Below are positions 24,701 to 34,261 of a DNA stretch of 64,000 nucleotides, in pieces; position 1 is the stretch's first letter; the number at the start of each line of letters is the position of its first letter. The position numbers were made by a program, and so were the translations under genes. Under the pieces are notes generated by a model. That model made no database searches. It was not told where the DNA came from and saw only the letters and a program-made list of their open reading frames with translations. Location of the stretch: NCBI GenBank assembly GCA_963971285.1, contig OZ020246.1, positions 9,159,217-9,223,216 of the forward strand. Reading direction: 5' to 3'. The DNA comes from Astropecten irregularis. Lineage: Eukaryota > Echinodermata > Asteroidea > Paxillosida > Astropectinidae.

Positions 24701-27700
24701 TAAGAATCCATTCATGCTTTATGTAATCTACATGTACATGTACATGTACATGTATGTAAAATCCAAGTCAATGTCAAATCAATAGTCCATCATGTCCATT
24801 GGCAAACATGGTATCTCACCTTAAAGGGATGGTACAGAATTGGTAAGACAAAATGCACTTCAAGATCACAGATTCACTTAAAACATACACAGTATAATGG
24901 TGATGATAGGAAAAAACATCCCATGAAATGTTTTTGTCTGAAATGCCATATTCGTTGAGAAATAAATGAAACTTTTTCCGATTGGAATAAAACGCTTCAA
25001 AGCGTTTTATTCATTCTTTGAAATGTGTAAACGGGTTTTCACTATTTTCTCGTGACCCAGATGGCTGATTGACCTCAAACTTCTACAGGTTTGTCAGTTA
25101 CAAGGTACTGTATATGATGGATTACATAATGTGCTTTCACTGTCGGCAATGGTTTTGTCGCAAAAACAAGTTCTGTACCATCCCTTTAAAAGATACACAA
25201 CAGTGTTTCTATGGGCCTGTTTGCTTAATGCACGGGATCCCAAAATTGCGGATCCACGTCCTATGCAGGGTACGCTAAAACAGGATCAGCAAAATCTGTG
25301 ATCCTGTGCATTAAACAAACAGGCCCTATGTCACACGATGGATACATTTGTAGGCCCCTGACTTTCTGTTATAGATGTACTTAAATTTTCAGGAACATGC
25401 ATGTTTGAGTAATGCACACGATGGACTTACTTGGATTGACATTCTAGCCTGAGGAATCTTTATTTAAAGTATCATGGATGAGGCTGCACTGCACATTTTA
25501 TAATCATATGCACAGTTGTAGTCAGAATTTGGAATGTATGTGTCTCACCTGGCCATACAATGAAAATAAGTGACTAAATCTTGTAAATAATTCCAATATC
25601 TTATTAATTGCAGATGAAACAAGGAGTAACATCTGAAAAACTGGGAATTCCAGAGTCCCCCCAGACACCCTTCAGGCTGACAAAAATCCTGATGTGCAGT
25701 ACATGTGCTTCAATTATTTATGCCACTTGAAAAGACAGGAACAACTACCTACATGTACTACTGTACAATAATTCCAGATTATCACCGCTGATGCTGTACG
25801 TATACATAGGCCTATACCAGTAGTGGCACAGCCATGAATCATTCCTGTACAATTATGCAAATGTACACTACGTAGGCCTACACGTATTGTTTATATGTAT
25901 CCATTTACTAACTGTGCATTGTCACTACAATCGTGGTTCTAACCATGGAGAAATAAGACATGTTCTAACCAATGAGTCTACATACAGTATGTTTTGATTT
26001 TTCTTGAATTAAAGACAATGTACGTGTGACAGTGACTACACAGTACAATCCAGCTTAATGAATTATAACATCTAGAAACAAGGAGATTTAGGCACAATAT
26101 GGAAACAAAATAAGGACTGTTTGTGGCCTTTAAATGCAGTGTATTGTTAACAAATGTCTGACTGCGACTGTGAACATGGTGAAAGACATGTGCAATGCAT
26201 GCACACTTCCACAGTGAACATGTTATATGTACATGTAAATCAAGAACATTTTGTACACTACAGTGTACGCTCAGAATTGCAAATGGTTTCTGCCCTGGTA
26301 AATGTATGCGGTGAATTATGTTAATATTTTACATATTACTTGTAAATTTGACAATATTAGTCTGCATTCTGACAGGCAGCAATATATTTATAATGACACA
26401 GTACTACCCAATACTGTGCATTACATGTACTTGAAAATGCAATTTGTTTTCAACCAAAAATAACAACTGTGCAAATTACTAACTTGGAAACACTTTTTGT
26501 TTTCATCCAAAACAAAAACAAAAACCAGAAGTGAATACCAACGGTCTAAAAATGCAGGATTTCCTTCCAAATGAATGTCAATGTACAATTGTACATTAAG
26601 TCAGTGAGTTTGTGAAATCTGGAAGGAACAAACAAAAAAGAGCTCGGCTAATTGTATAAATAATGCAAGTAATAAATTGTATCTTGACTATACATGTATG
26701 TTTGACCTACATGTTTACATACATGTTTGTTTTTGTCACTTTGCCTTTGATAAAGATCCTGATAGGGTCGAAACGCTTCAGGCCCTCCTAACTCTAAGCG
26801 TTGTATAAATAATGCACAATTAACTGTTCATTAATTAATAATGCGCACAACTATTATTTACGGGCTACTAGTATATCCAATGTAATGGGGCCAAACAAAA
26901 CCAGGAACATTTTCTTTTTGCACTTTCCATGAAGCAAAAGGAAAAAAAAGGAACCATGACCTATTTAATTATCTTTTTTATGGTAGATTTACATGTTTTG
27001 AAAACAGTCATCAATTTCTCATCATTTTGTTTGCAGAAGAAAGGCTACCCAAACAGATCTAATTGCAATCATTGAAAGCATTCTCAATCGAAACTTTGGA
27101 GGATAAAAAAATAATTGTTTAAAATTGAGAAAGACGGGAAAAATTGAGTGGAGATGAGAAACAAGGATATTTTTCAATATGGCCTTGAATACAAACAGGT
27201 GTATTGTTTTTAGATTCCCATTATTGCACATGATTCATCATTTTGCGACGCTAACATATGTACATAAATACATAGCAATAGCATACACAGTACACATGTT
27301 TCTACTAATATGCCCCAGCAGGCAATAAGGTCATATTCAACGTACGCCTACTTATCACCTGACTACTGAGTTTTTCCTCCTTTTTCCCAGACATAATGAG
27401 AATCAATGACAGACAGACACAGTTGTATCAAATGCAAGTGACAATGTACAACACACAAGCCCAATGCAATCTCCCATACATACATACATGCATGTACATG
27501 TATACACCATCCCGCATCATGTAGGTTAATGGCAGCATTTATCAATAGTCCTTACACATATCTATGCCAAATACTTAAAAATCCATTGATTTTGTGAACA
27601 CTTCATGACCACATGTTATTGTTTAAACATAAATGAAAGTGAAATGTATGTGACAATATTGAACACGGTATAATCTGTCTGCTAAGCTGGGACTGTCCAA

Positions 27701-30700
27701 ATAATATTTTACTCTTTAAATATTTATACTTTTACTTTAACGGTTTCTTTATTTCTTTTAATGAGGAAAATAAAGTTACATATTGAAAGCTTCAAAACAA
27801 ATGGCAGCTTTCAATATTGTCTGAACGGTCCATGAATTTATTCTGACATTCTTTTTTAGAGTGGAGAATTAATATTTGAAATCCATAATCAGCATTTATC
27901 ATTACTGCCCCATTACCTGTCACATTTCATCGTCTTCTTTTCAGAGAGGTTTCTTTATTTCTTTTAATGAGGAAAATAAAGTTACATATTGAAAGCTTCA
28001 AAACAAATGGCAGCTTTCAATATTGTCTGAACGGTCCATGAATTTATTCTGACATTCTTTTTTAGAGTGGAGAATTAATATTTGAAATCCATAATCAGCA
28101 TTTATCATTACTGCCCCATTACCTGTCACATTTCATCGTCTTCTTTTCAGAGAAGTACATAATTCTGTTATAATTTGCTTACCCCTCAAAGGTACATGAA
28201 TAAAGGATTGCAAATTTTATTTTGAAATAATGTAATTCAATTTTTATGCTCTTTTGTCATCAGCCCTTGAATGATGTTGGCTTCTGTTGTGAAAATGATT
28301 ATGAATAATAATAAATTTTGTCAAATAAATAATCAACGGTCATTCATAATCATTACTCATTAAAATAATACTACTGTAAATGAACTTCTTCCGGAACTAA
28401 AAATCTGTTTATGTTCTTCAACAATTTGTTTTCATTACAAACAAAATTTTGTCTGGAGCAATCGTCTGAATAGTCACTTCAAGTCTGTACGACCGAACCT
28501 TCCGAGCGGTCTCTAGTCAATTTTCACAGGTTTGCACAGCCCTTGGAATGCAGTAATTAAATGCTTACTTTTACGACCAACCTGTTTTGTATTCAAACAA
28601 ACATGAACATACTTTTATGCATTTACACACCCCAGGTATTGTGTCAATATGCTGGTAGTGAGAGAGTGCGGTGGCCGTATTATTATCAACTATATTGGGC
28701 TTTGACATTGACAGGACTGTATAATTTATAATGCAAGTATGATGCTGAGTGAGTGCGTGTTATAATGAATAATAAATCATTCTTAGTGCTGGCTCTGTGG
28801 CTTTCTATGTAAAAGAGTCATTTCATCAAAATTAGACAGGATAATATCCACGTCAAAGCATCAGCTTGCATCTACACTAAAATGTGCAAATGATGCTTGC
28901 ACATTAGGGAGGTTTCGCATGTGAACGGATACGCATACTCGTTCTTTTAGATATCCGTAAACGTCAACACTCAACAGCCGATCCGGTGTTTCGCAATAGT
29001 GAAGACTATTTCTCACAACGTAGAACCACTTTTGTACCTGACTTTGAGGCAAATTTGGTCTTATTCTGAAGTTTTGAAATGCATAGAAATTACATATTCA
29101 TGTTCAGCAAATAGTTTCTTTTTTATCTAATCATACACATGACCTGAAATGAACAGAGAATTACGAAAATACTGATATTCGCTACGCAACACTTACGCGT
29201 ATCAAGCAAGATATCCGTGCCTTAAAACGTACAACGGATAGCGGAAAAAACGTGATGTCATAAGTACCCAAATACTGGTGACGTACATGTACTGGTGACG
29301 GTCCCTTGGGAAACCTCTCTATTAACATACATGAGTATTCAGTTTTCCTCAGATAAGATATGACAGTGCTTTAACGCTGTACACTTAAACAGTTCTAGAC
29401 GAAACCATGCAAGGGGATATGCCTATGCATAACTGTGGTAAGACTAAGAGGTACCAAATCAATGATCAGGGTCAATGAAACTATTGTCTCTACTGGCATC
29501 AACGCAATGGTCATAATGCCATCATGAAGTTCACGCCCTAGACATAGCCACAAAGAGGAGCACCAAGGCATGACGAGGATTACGAAGACCAGGGGCACCA
29601 AGGCAATAATAATTATATAGCGCATAATCAAAGATCTCTGTGCACTTTACATATTATTATCCCTGGTCATCGGGCCATAATTTACATTCCTGAAACCATC
29701 TCAACTCCCCGGGGAGCATACAGCCCCGGCAACTTTAAAGCGCACAGAGACTAAACAAACCACAAAGTCATCTCTACTCTCACAGGTACCCATTTACACC
29801 TGGGTAAAGAGGAGCAATATGTGACAAAGCGTCTTGCATAAGGACGCAAGCACCACTAGCCCATGGCTGGATTCGAACTCACAATCTGTAGATTGACCAC
29901 AAGACTTTGAGTTTGACACGCCAGACCACTCAGCCAAGGTACCCCACAATAAACTGTGGTACCAAGGAATTCATCTCCATGCCCCAATAATGTTCTTGTC
30001 CTGATCATTCTCCCATCAATCAATGTTTTATTTTGTTGAGCACTACTCACCGTCTTGATCTTCGTCCTGAACATCAAGGTATAGATATTCCAGTCCATGG
30101 CCTTTCTTAGGGTCATCGGTGCCCTGAAGCCTTGATATAAGAGTTGTCTTGCCACATTCATCTTCCCCTGTGAAAAAAAAAAAATTGAAACAGCTAGATA
30201 TAATTTAATTACAACCATTTATGTTTAAAGCAGTCCTTAATCACTCTTTTATCACTTCATCAAGTTGGGCAATGGGCATGATAGGTGAAGTGTGTGTGTA
30301 GCATTAGTAACATTTGATTGACTAGTATTAAGGACACCACCAACATACATGTAGGGCTGGATAGCTTTAGAGTGCCTATACGATATTCTGGACTCTGGAG
30401 GTTGCTGGTTCAAATCCTGCTCCAGTAATTTTTTCTTTGTTCACTTTTCAATGACTTTAAATTCAGTCAGTTTCCCTTGTGATTATTTGATGACATTTGA
30501 TGGTTTTAGTGAGAGACTTACATGTGGAAGTTTATTACATGAAAATTCTGTTTTATGATTGCGACCAATTTTTGAAAAAAGTACAAAAATGTGTTTCGTT
30601 AAAATATATGGAATCTTGTGGAAAGAGGGCAGGGCTTTGATTTTTGAGGGAAATTTTAGAAGATTTCAATTCATGACCACACAGACGGCCGCAGACGAAA

Positions 30701-33602
30701 ATAGTCTGGTTTCCGCTCTCATTTTGAAGAATCTTGATCTGTTTGGTCTGGTTACCAGACTAACCAGGCTTCCCGCGGCTGGCAGTGGCACTTTAGTGGC
30801 ACGTTGTTGTCAAGTTCGCAACAAGCGGGTTAGAAAATGTTATCTTTACATTGATATATTGCAGATATTTCTTCAAGCTAGGGTTTTAAGGACTTGGCAA
30901 CCTTTGATGAATATCATTTTGGAGCAGTAGAAAGATATCAGGTTGTTTTCCTTTCTGTTAGTGTTAGTTTGGGGCCCCACATGTCATTGTATAGCTATGT
31001 TAGTCGAAAAATTTTCTTTTAGGAAAAATATTAAAATTATACATGAAATTAAAGCTCTTGATGAGAGAAATGCGATGGTGAAAAAATTATTCCAATCGGT
31101 GCTTCCATTCACAGGTTATGGCTCCTTAAAGGTGCACAATGCATGGAACTGTTCTGGCGCAATTCTTGGAATTTTAATTGTCTAGTCATTTGATTTATTT
31201 TTTTGTCTGATATTATCAAGGTATATATCAAATTGAAGCCCTTGATGTGAGCAATGCAATGGTGCAAATATAATTGAAATATACCTCCAGTCAAAAGTAA
31301 GAGCTTCTTAAATTTGTCTAAATGATGAACTCTTAATGGATATTTTAAACATTTTATTTAATGTACACTCTAGTTTAAACTTCAATTAAACCAAGACAAA
31401 TTGTTCTCAGTAAGTGGAATGCAAATGTTTAAAACTGATTTGTAATTGTAACCTAGTTGTGATGTTCCCCAAAAAATGAGATATTTGACCATTAAACCTG
31501 AATGTTTTCACTATTTCTCAGTCTTCTTCTATCACTAGGTCTCCAGCGGAGTCCAGCCTCAAGATCTTCTGGCAGTGTGTAGGTGTACCCAGTGTTTGGA
31601 GATCTTCATACAAAATGTTGAGCCACAGTGGATAACTGTTTGAATAATTCAAGGAAACTACATTCTGGAACCAAATGATTATGTCATGAAAAACTACAGC
31701 TACATGTACACGTATCCATACGAAGTGAATTTTACCCTGCAGCTCACAAGACTTTACAAATAGGACTCATGTATTATGTTGAAATCACATTTTGGAAGGG
31801 AAATGTGTGACAGCTATCGCTATTTGTTATTGCCAACACTCCCACTCAGACAAGATGAATAAGGAATAAATTACAAGAGGAGGAAGAATATTAACAGATA
31901 TTCATTACACGCAATGTTGGGGATGGCTGTGATGACTCCTGATCTGACTAGTGATTGAGGAATAATTTTAAAGAATATTACAAGACGAAGAAAGAAAATG
32001 ATGAAGATGACTGGGGAGGAGAGCAGGAGCTTTCTCATAATTATGTTGATTATATAACAATGTATACTAATAAATGGAAGCAAAAGAAAAATACTTGTTG
32101 ATCTTATTAACAGTGTAATGTTCATTTGAAATTAATGTAAAAGACAACAAAAGTTGATTAATTTCATGTTTTAATTTAAACCAATATTGCCATCACCAAT
32201 TTAACAAGTGCAAAACCAGATTGAAAACAAATTAAACTGTACTCTGACACACAGAATTATAGTATTTATCCATAGTAATTAATAATAATTATTTCTAATC
32301 AATTAATAATTTCCAATTTTGTCCACCTGCCTACATGATCAATCAGAATTTTTAATAACACCATGGATAAAACTTAACAAACCTAGGGCCCCCTCGCCCC
32401 CCAAAAAACCCATTAAATATGCCTCTGCGCCACACCCACCATTCAAAGTGCACAGAAAAGACGCAATGCACGCCGTCCTGGCAAAGCACCTTCGTTTTCT
32501 TTTGGTTTATTTCGCATTGAGCGAAATGGATTTCGGCATAGAATTTTTACTTTCTAGGCATAAAATGACTCACTGAATCCATTTATGGCCATACAAACGG
32601 CGTCCCCTAACATCTTACCCTCTAAAAACCGTAAAAACTAGATGAAAATTATCATATTCTGTGAAACAAAATTTGACGTAAGTTTTCGGAAATTAATCCA
32701 TCGATTTTCACCGTTTAACCTGCTTTTGTAAACAGAACAGCTCTTTAGGTTGACATCTGACCTTTTAAAACAAGTATAAAGGTCATTTTAACCGGAAAAT
32801 ACGTCATTTTTTGGACCACCTTCAACCCCCATCTTCCGGGTCATTCAAGTAAAAATGGCGACCGCGAGTTTGGCCACGGAAAATCGATGGTCTGAAAAAC
32901 TCATAAAAGTCACTTTTAACCTCCATAATGTCAAAAGAATCTAACATTAACACAATTCTGAGATAATTCTACGTAAGTTTGGAAAGTTTAGGGGCAAAAA
33001 ACTGGAAGGTAAGTGTTTTAGAGCCTTTTAAAATCCGGCAATTTTACGTGCGACCAGAATAGCAAATGTCATTTTCGCGACCCCGTTGACATAGCTACAT
33101 TGTAACATTGACACTTGTAATTTTTGTATCCTGTTTTAGTGTTTATGAAATTATGTACCAAATTTGGTCTGAAGTTAATCAATGAAAATACATTTGTAAG
33201 ACCATGGAGGTAGGAAAGTCTTATTTTTATTTTCAGACAGGCTGTTCCAAATTGCAGTGTATGATTATCAAACTTTGACAGAACCAGTCTAGACTTCGAC
33301 AGTTTCGCTATCAATGTAAATCCACAACAAGGTGGGCTGGGCAGAGCGGTTGGGTACACGACTTACCAAGAACCAGGATGTTTTTGCACGACGGCAGCTT
33401 GGAACCGGAGTGCGACGCAACTTCGCCTAAAATTGACGACCTGAAAAGATGAAAAACGACAGTATTGAGGGAGGGATACAACACTGGCTGAAAATGCATA
33501 TTCTGGTCATGAAAAGTAAACTTACCACAAGTTTTGCGACTCATCCTCGCCGTTCGCCATGCCCGCTGATCGACCTCCGCTTTTTTCGCCGATCGGCGCC
33601 AT
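12758..33602 (-). CDS. DYNC1LI: Cytoplasmic dynein 1 light intermediate chain
   Basis: Twelve coding exons (5' to 3'): 33602-33526, 33440-33367, 30167-30051, 23368-23138, 17961-17786, 17330-17237, 16760-16625, 16122-16011, 15311-15210, 14553-14461, 13904-13787, 12852-12758; 474 residues (human LIC2 492, LIC1 523). LIC is the dynein subunit whose Ras-like domain binds the heavy chain and whose tail binds cargo adaptors. The P-loop GEDECGKT is at residues 51-58, TKSD at 224-227 replaces the guanine-specificity motif, and [17 protein letters not shown] follows. The disordered tail keeps the adaptor-binding amphipathic helix [16 protein letters not shown] (residues about 413-428), alone in exon 11. 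It is equidistant from LIC1 and LIC2, so a pre-duplication copy. All introns are GT-AG and phases close; introns 3 (6.7 kb) and 4 (5.2 kb) are the largest. Confidence 0.96.
12977..13217. mobile_element. MITE family A (copy in dynein intron 11)
   Basis: About 240 bp with inverted ends GGTCCAATTTCATAAAACTG and AGTTTTATGAAATTGGCTCC; the interior has GACAGAAATGTCATG. Same family as 15392, 41660, 45682, 46236, 61473 and a fragment at 11461. Confidence 0.85.
13560..13712 (+). mobile_element. Family E fragment (TTAA-type MITE)
   Basis: Shares AATTTCAGTCCCATACGGTG and TTCTTAAGTCTTTTCTC with the full copies at 18121-18483 and 39609-39969. Both terminal repeats are missing. Confidence 0.75.
14009..14149. 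mobile_element. Family M MITE (copy 1)
   Basis: Ends GCATGCAACTTGGACTTA and GAGGAAAAGTTGCATGCC. A reverse-complement copy sits in the fucokinase gene at 58748-58880; both include TGAAAAGTGAAAAACACTG. Confidence 0.75.
14263..14350. mobile_element. Family C MITE, decayed copy
   Basis: Starts AATGGGAGACTTTGGAGCTG, then TCTTCAACTTGATAGCGC; the right arm is degraded. In dynein intron 10. Confidence 0.6.
15392..15632. mobile_element. MITE family A (dynein intron 8)
   Basis: Left end GGGTCAATTTCATGGAGCTG, right end CGCCATGAAATTGGCCCC, with the usual interior. It begins about 80 bp downstream of exon 9 acceptor. Confidence 0.85.
16150..16430 (+). repeat. GGTAACTTCA minisatellite in dynein intron 7
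   Basis: About 25 imperfect repeats of an 11-base unit (AGGGTAACTTC and variants with TGC or CAA), decaying to the right. Lies just upstream of exon 8 in transcript direction, between the acceptor at 16123 and donor at 16624. Confidence 0.85.
16938..17065. repeat. Family P repeat, inverted arrangement (copy 3)
   Basis: Contains AGTAATAAACTGCTGCAAAC, CTGCTCATCAACC and ACGTTTCGATCCTAGCAG on this strand, so the reverse complement has the GATCGAAACGT block. The words TGCTTGGAATTAG and CTAACTCCAAGCA form an internal inverted pair. Confidence 0.55.
18121..18483. mobile_element. Family E MITE (full copy)
   Basis: About 360 bp with ends AAAGGTAATATCATACTTTG and CAAAGTATGATACTACCTTT. Other copies: 39609-39969 (full), 54285-54610 (lacks the left end), 13560-13712 and about 48365-48590 (fragments). 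The other copies are bounded by TTAA, suggesting a TTAA-targeting (piggyBac-like) source; inference. Confidence 0.82.
18485..19318. other. Dynein intron 4, TGTACATG-rich stretch
   Basis: No exon seen. Between about 18995 and 19135 the palindromic words TACATGTAC and GTACATGTA recur densely. The same words are scattered through 20230, 21470, 22110-22200, 23755 and 24730. Confidence 0.6.
19319..19747. mobile_element. Cluster of three different MITEs (families D, B, C)
   Basis: D copy at about 19319-19472 (AGTCGATTTCACAAAGCCC start). B copy at 19482-19598 (GGGCCTGTTTGTTTAATGCA and TGCATTAAACAAACAGGT ends). C copy at 19607-19747 (AATGGGAGACTTTTGAGAAC and CTCAAACGTCTCCCATT). Only about 10 bp separates neighbours. 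Confidence 0.78.
19750..22680. other. Dynein intron 4, no gene seen
   Basis: AT-rich sequence with scattered TACATGTAC palindromes and poly-T. I found no conserved coding stretch on either strand. Confidence 0.5.
22690..22880. repeat. Repeat shared with the DNA upstream of fucokinase
   Basis: Carries CCGCACTTGCGCTAAAAATAGCAC, CAATGTTTGTCTGA and TCATTAGTGCGGA in the same order as the reverse complement-related block at about 57365-57500. Likely a dispersed element with GC-rich ends. Confidence 0.5.
23450..24820. other. Dynein intron 3 (5' part), no gene seen
   Basis: Mixed sequence; near 24330-24700 words like TGGCCAC and CACCTGTC recur loosely. No exon recognised. Confidence 0.45.
24821..25189. 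mobile_element. Family F MITE with TTAA ends
   Basis: 369 bp; ends TTAAAGGGATGGTACAGAA and TTCTGTACCATCCCTTTAA are perfect inverts. The inner palindrome AAACGCTTCAAAGCGTTT is at about 24990. The TTAA may be the target duplication. Confidence 0.85.
25213..25325. mobile_element. Family B palindromic MITE (copy 2)
   Basis: GGGCCTGTTTGCTTAATGCA opens and GTGCATTAAACAAACAGGCC closes. 24 bp to the right of family F. Siblings at 19482 and 41147. Confidence 0.85.
25330..26740. other. Dynein intron 3, no gene seen
   Basis: AT-rich intronic DNA with scattered ACATGTAC words. Nothing recognisable. Confidence 0.45.
26744..26803 (+). repeat. Family P repeat (copy 4)
   Basis: TTTGATAAAGATCCTGATAG, GGTCGAAACG, then CAGGCCCTCCTAACTC. 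The stem bases have compensated weakly, with one mismatch (GATCCT/AGGGTC). Confidence 0.55.
27742..28153 (+). repeat. Recent 206-bp tandem duplication in dynein intron 3
   Basis: Two head-to-tail copies with a period of 206 bp (27742-27947, 27948-28153). I see no difference between them by eye. Each contains AATGAGGAAAATAAAG, GCAGCTTTCAATATTGTC and CATTTCATCGTCTTC. Either very young or an assembly artefact. Confidence 0.9.
28160..28912. other. Dynein intron 3, no gene seen
   Basis: AT-rich; nothing recognisable on either strand. Confidence 0.45.
28913..29325. mobile_element. Candidate MITE with imperfect ends
   Basis: Left end TTAGGGAGGTTTCGCATG, right end TGGGAAACCTCTCTATTAA, roughly inverted and both bounded by TTA(A)-like bases. 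Single copy in this window, so weaker than the others. Confidence 0.5.
29603..29946 (-). mobile_element. tRNA-derived SINE, Leu-like head, ATT tail
   Basis: Read on the minus strand: head GTACCTTGGCTGAGTGGTC (A box), then an ACTCAAAGT anticodon-like loop, GAGTTCGAATCC (B box), an unrelated body, and the tail GCGCTATATAATTATTATT. This is the usual plan of invertebrate tRNA SINEs with a microsatellite tail. Confidence 0.8.
30334..30500 (+). mobile_element. tRNA-derived SINE (Thr-like head)
   Basis: CACCACCAACATA, GGGCTGGATAGCTTTAGAG (A box), GGTTCAAATCCTGC (B box), then the family body CTTTGTTCACTTTTCAATGA and CCCTTGTGATTATTTGATGA. Confidence 0.8.
30500..33366. other. Dynein intron 2, no gene seen
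   Basis: AT-rich. Some short frames (for example 30559-30930) look random. A run of C at 32393 and GGTCATTTTAACCGG near 32785 were noted; no repeat family recognised. Confidence 0.45.
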
Positions 33603-33609
33603 CTTGGAT
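33597..33609 (-). promoter_or_regulatory. YY1-like element over the dynein LIC start codon
   Basis: Minus strand CCAAGATGGCGCC contains the start ATG. It closely matches the known YY1 core (AAGATGGCGGC), often placed just downstream of transcription starts in housekeeping genes. It would put the transcription start within tens of bases. Confidence 0.5.
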
Positions 33610-34261
33610 TCGTGGAAAGTTCCCGGATGAATCCTCACGTCATTTTTAAAGGAAATTTAGGGAGACTGAGGGCGCCCTTACAGATTAACGGTGAAAAATA
33701 AAAATAAAGTCGTATCAAAAAAGTGTGCTATCTATGGAGACCGTACGCGTAAAATACCAAAATTTGTAGAGATTTTATTGTAATTATCCTTATATTTAAT
33801 GATTATCTTGATATCTTAACAAAAAAACCGGTTTTGCTTAGAAAATGTGTTATTATAGCTGAATAGTGTAGGCTAATGTGATTTTCTCTTCAGACAATTG
33901 TGAGGGCGCTATACAGTTTTTATGGTGGGTGTTGGAAAAATTAAAAGTAAGTCGGCTTCGATTTTCTACTAGCGTGACACCGTTAAAACTGTATGGCGCC
34001 CCCAATATAGCATCCACAAATTTCTTATTTTTATGGGTCCAGTGAATGATATTGATAATAATTAATATCCGAGTTTACTGGCTTCAGAAGACATTTCTTT
34101 AAACTTTCAAGTATTAGGGAAGTCCACGCCAAAAACTGAACACCAATTCGGCCTAGGAGACTGAACGAATGCAGATCATTTAGAAGTTAGACCGTGCGAT
34201 TTTTACCGGCCATAGTACAGCCACAGAGCCGCGGGAATTTCAAGTCAATATAAAGCTCAAC
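33603..34261. promoter_or_regulatory. Head-to-head promoter region of DYNC1LI and SHCBP1
   Basis: 659 bp between the two start codons, on opposite strands. It contains TCACGTCAT near 33637 and an imperfect inverted pair: GAGGGCGCTATACAGTTTTT (about 33902) with ACTGTATGGCGCCCCC (about 33990). The former also occurs near 52576, so it may be a small mobile element. Bidirectional activity is inferred. Confidence 0.55.

Noticed and set aside
30559-30930. 123-codon open frame in dynein intron 2
   Set aside because: No recognisable family and no splice context; chance frame.
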